A DNA stretch of 5,671 bases from Oscillospiraceae bacterium (lineage in GTDB: Bacteria; Bacillota; Clostridia; Oscillospirales; Butyricicoccaceae), in contig CADBTM010000006.1 of assembly GCA_902797555.1 (NCBI GenBank), forward strand, positions 1 to 5,671. The letters are read 5' to 3'. The position numbers and the translations under genes are program-made. Under the pieces are notes generated by a model. It ran no database searches. It was not told where the DNA came from and was given only the letters and a program-made list of their open reading frames with translations. Positions 5,455 through 5,671 of the stretch are shown piece by piece. The first letter of the stretch is position 1, and every line of letters begins with the position of its first letter.

Positions 5455-5671
5455 TTTCTTTTGCTCAGGCTTATACCGCTATGTGTAACCATGAATTAGT
5501 GCCATATGGGTTTTCAAAATATAAAAACTCATATTTTCGTGTTATCAACGACGTATATCAACTAATCAACTATGAACGTGTAGGAAGAAGTCTCAGTGGT
5601 CGAGGTGTACGTGTAGGGTTTAATATTTCTCCTTTATGCAAGAACAAGCAATCTTCTGGCCAGTATTTCAA
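5451..5671 (+). CDS. Partial DUF4304-like protein, candidate immunity protein of an RHS toxin
   Basis: This gene is open to the window end; 73 residues are visible. An ideal AGGAGGG (5440-5446) precedes ATG 5451, which overlaps the stop of the RHS remnant as ATGA, the usual sign of translational coupling. The N-terminus (HELVPYGFSKYKNSYFR at 14-30, then NDVYQLINYERV at 33-44 and VRVGFNIS at 53-60) follows the DUF4304 pattern: a short helix, a GF-x-K turn, a strand ending in FYR, a strand with QLIN, and a strand with F-x-(I/L)-N-(I/L). DUF4304 proteins are often found beside polymorphic toxins and are thought to be immunity proteins. The visible part is about 37% GC, far below the other genes here, suggesting recent transfer. 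The family call rests on pattern recognition of a partial sequence. Confidence 0.65.
   Translation, partial: MISFAQAYTAMCNHELVPYGFSKYKNSYFRVINDVYQLINYERVGRSLSGRGVRVGFNISPLCKNKQSSGQYF

Noticed and set aside
1..5671. CRISPR array, tRNA or rRNA genes
   Set aside because: No regularly spaced repeats and no tRNA T-loop or acceptor pattern were found by eye on either strand.

Overview
The window looks like a chromosomal segment of a GC-rich Clostridia member, probably of the gut Oscillospiraceae/Ruminococcaceae type. The reasons are strong AGGAGG-type ribosome sites, sigma-A-like promoters, GC-rich codon use in the main genes, and gene families common in Firmicutes (a DegV fatty-acid-binding protein, a CBS-pair protein, a MATE exporter, and an RHS fragment with the core wording usual in clostridia). 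This placement is inference from composition and families; no marker gene is present.

Layout. Positions 1-360 hold no convincing protein gene. They contain an intrinsic terminator (89-123), a perfect 10-bp hairpin (134-156), a promoter (235-263) and a short structured leader ending in a second terminator-like hairpin (290-331). This leader precedes a 449-residue MATE-family exporter (361-1710, +). A bidirectional terminator (1717-1746) separates the exporter from two minus-strand genes that converge on it: a small CBS-pair protein (1750-2220) and, upstream of that, a 559-residue membrane-anchored protein of unknown function (2349-4028) with three N-terminal membrane segments and a large, probably extracytoplasmic, repetitive domain. 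Each minus-strand gene appears to have its own promoter. A 159-bp divergent region (4029-4187) carries promoters in both directions and an inverted repeat. DegV (4188-5063, +) follows and ends at a hairpin terminator.

Directly after that terminator the character changes. Positions 5113-5454 encode only the last ~95 residues of an RHS repeat-associated core, stopping where a polymorphic toxin domain would normally begin. Its stop overlaps (ATGA) the start of an AT-rich partial gene (5451-5671, about 37% GC against clearly GC-rich neighbours) that resembles DUF4304-type immunity proteins. This end of the window is best read as a decayed or orphan RHS tip and immunity module acquired by transfer.

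How the genes relate. The exporter, CBS protein, membrane protein and DegV look like independent housekeeping or accessory units rather than one operon. The points most worth checking are the compact leader in front of the MATE gene, the repeat architecture of the unknown membrane protein, and the RHS/immunity remnant.
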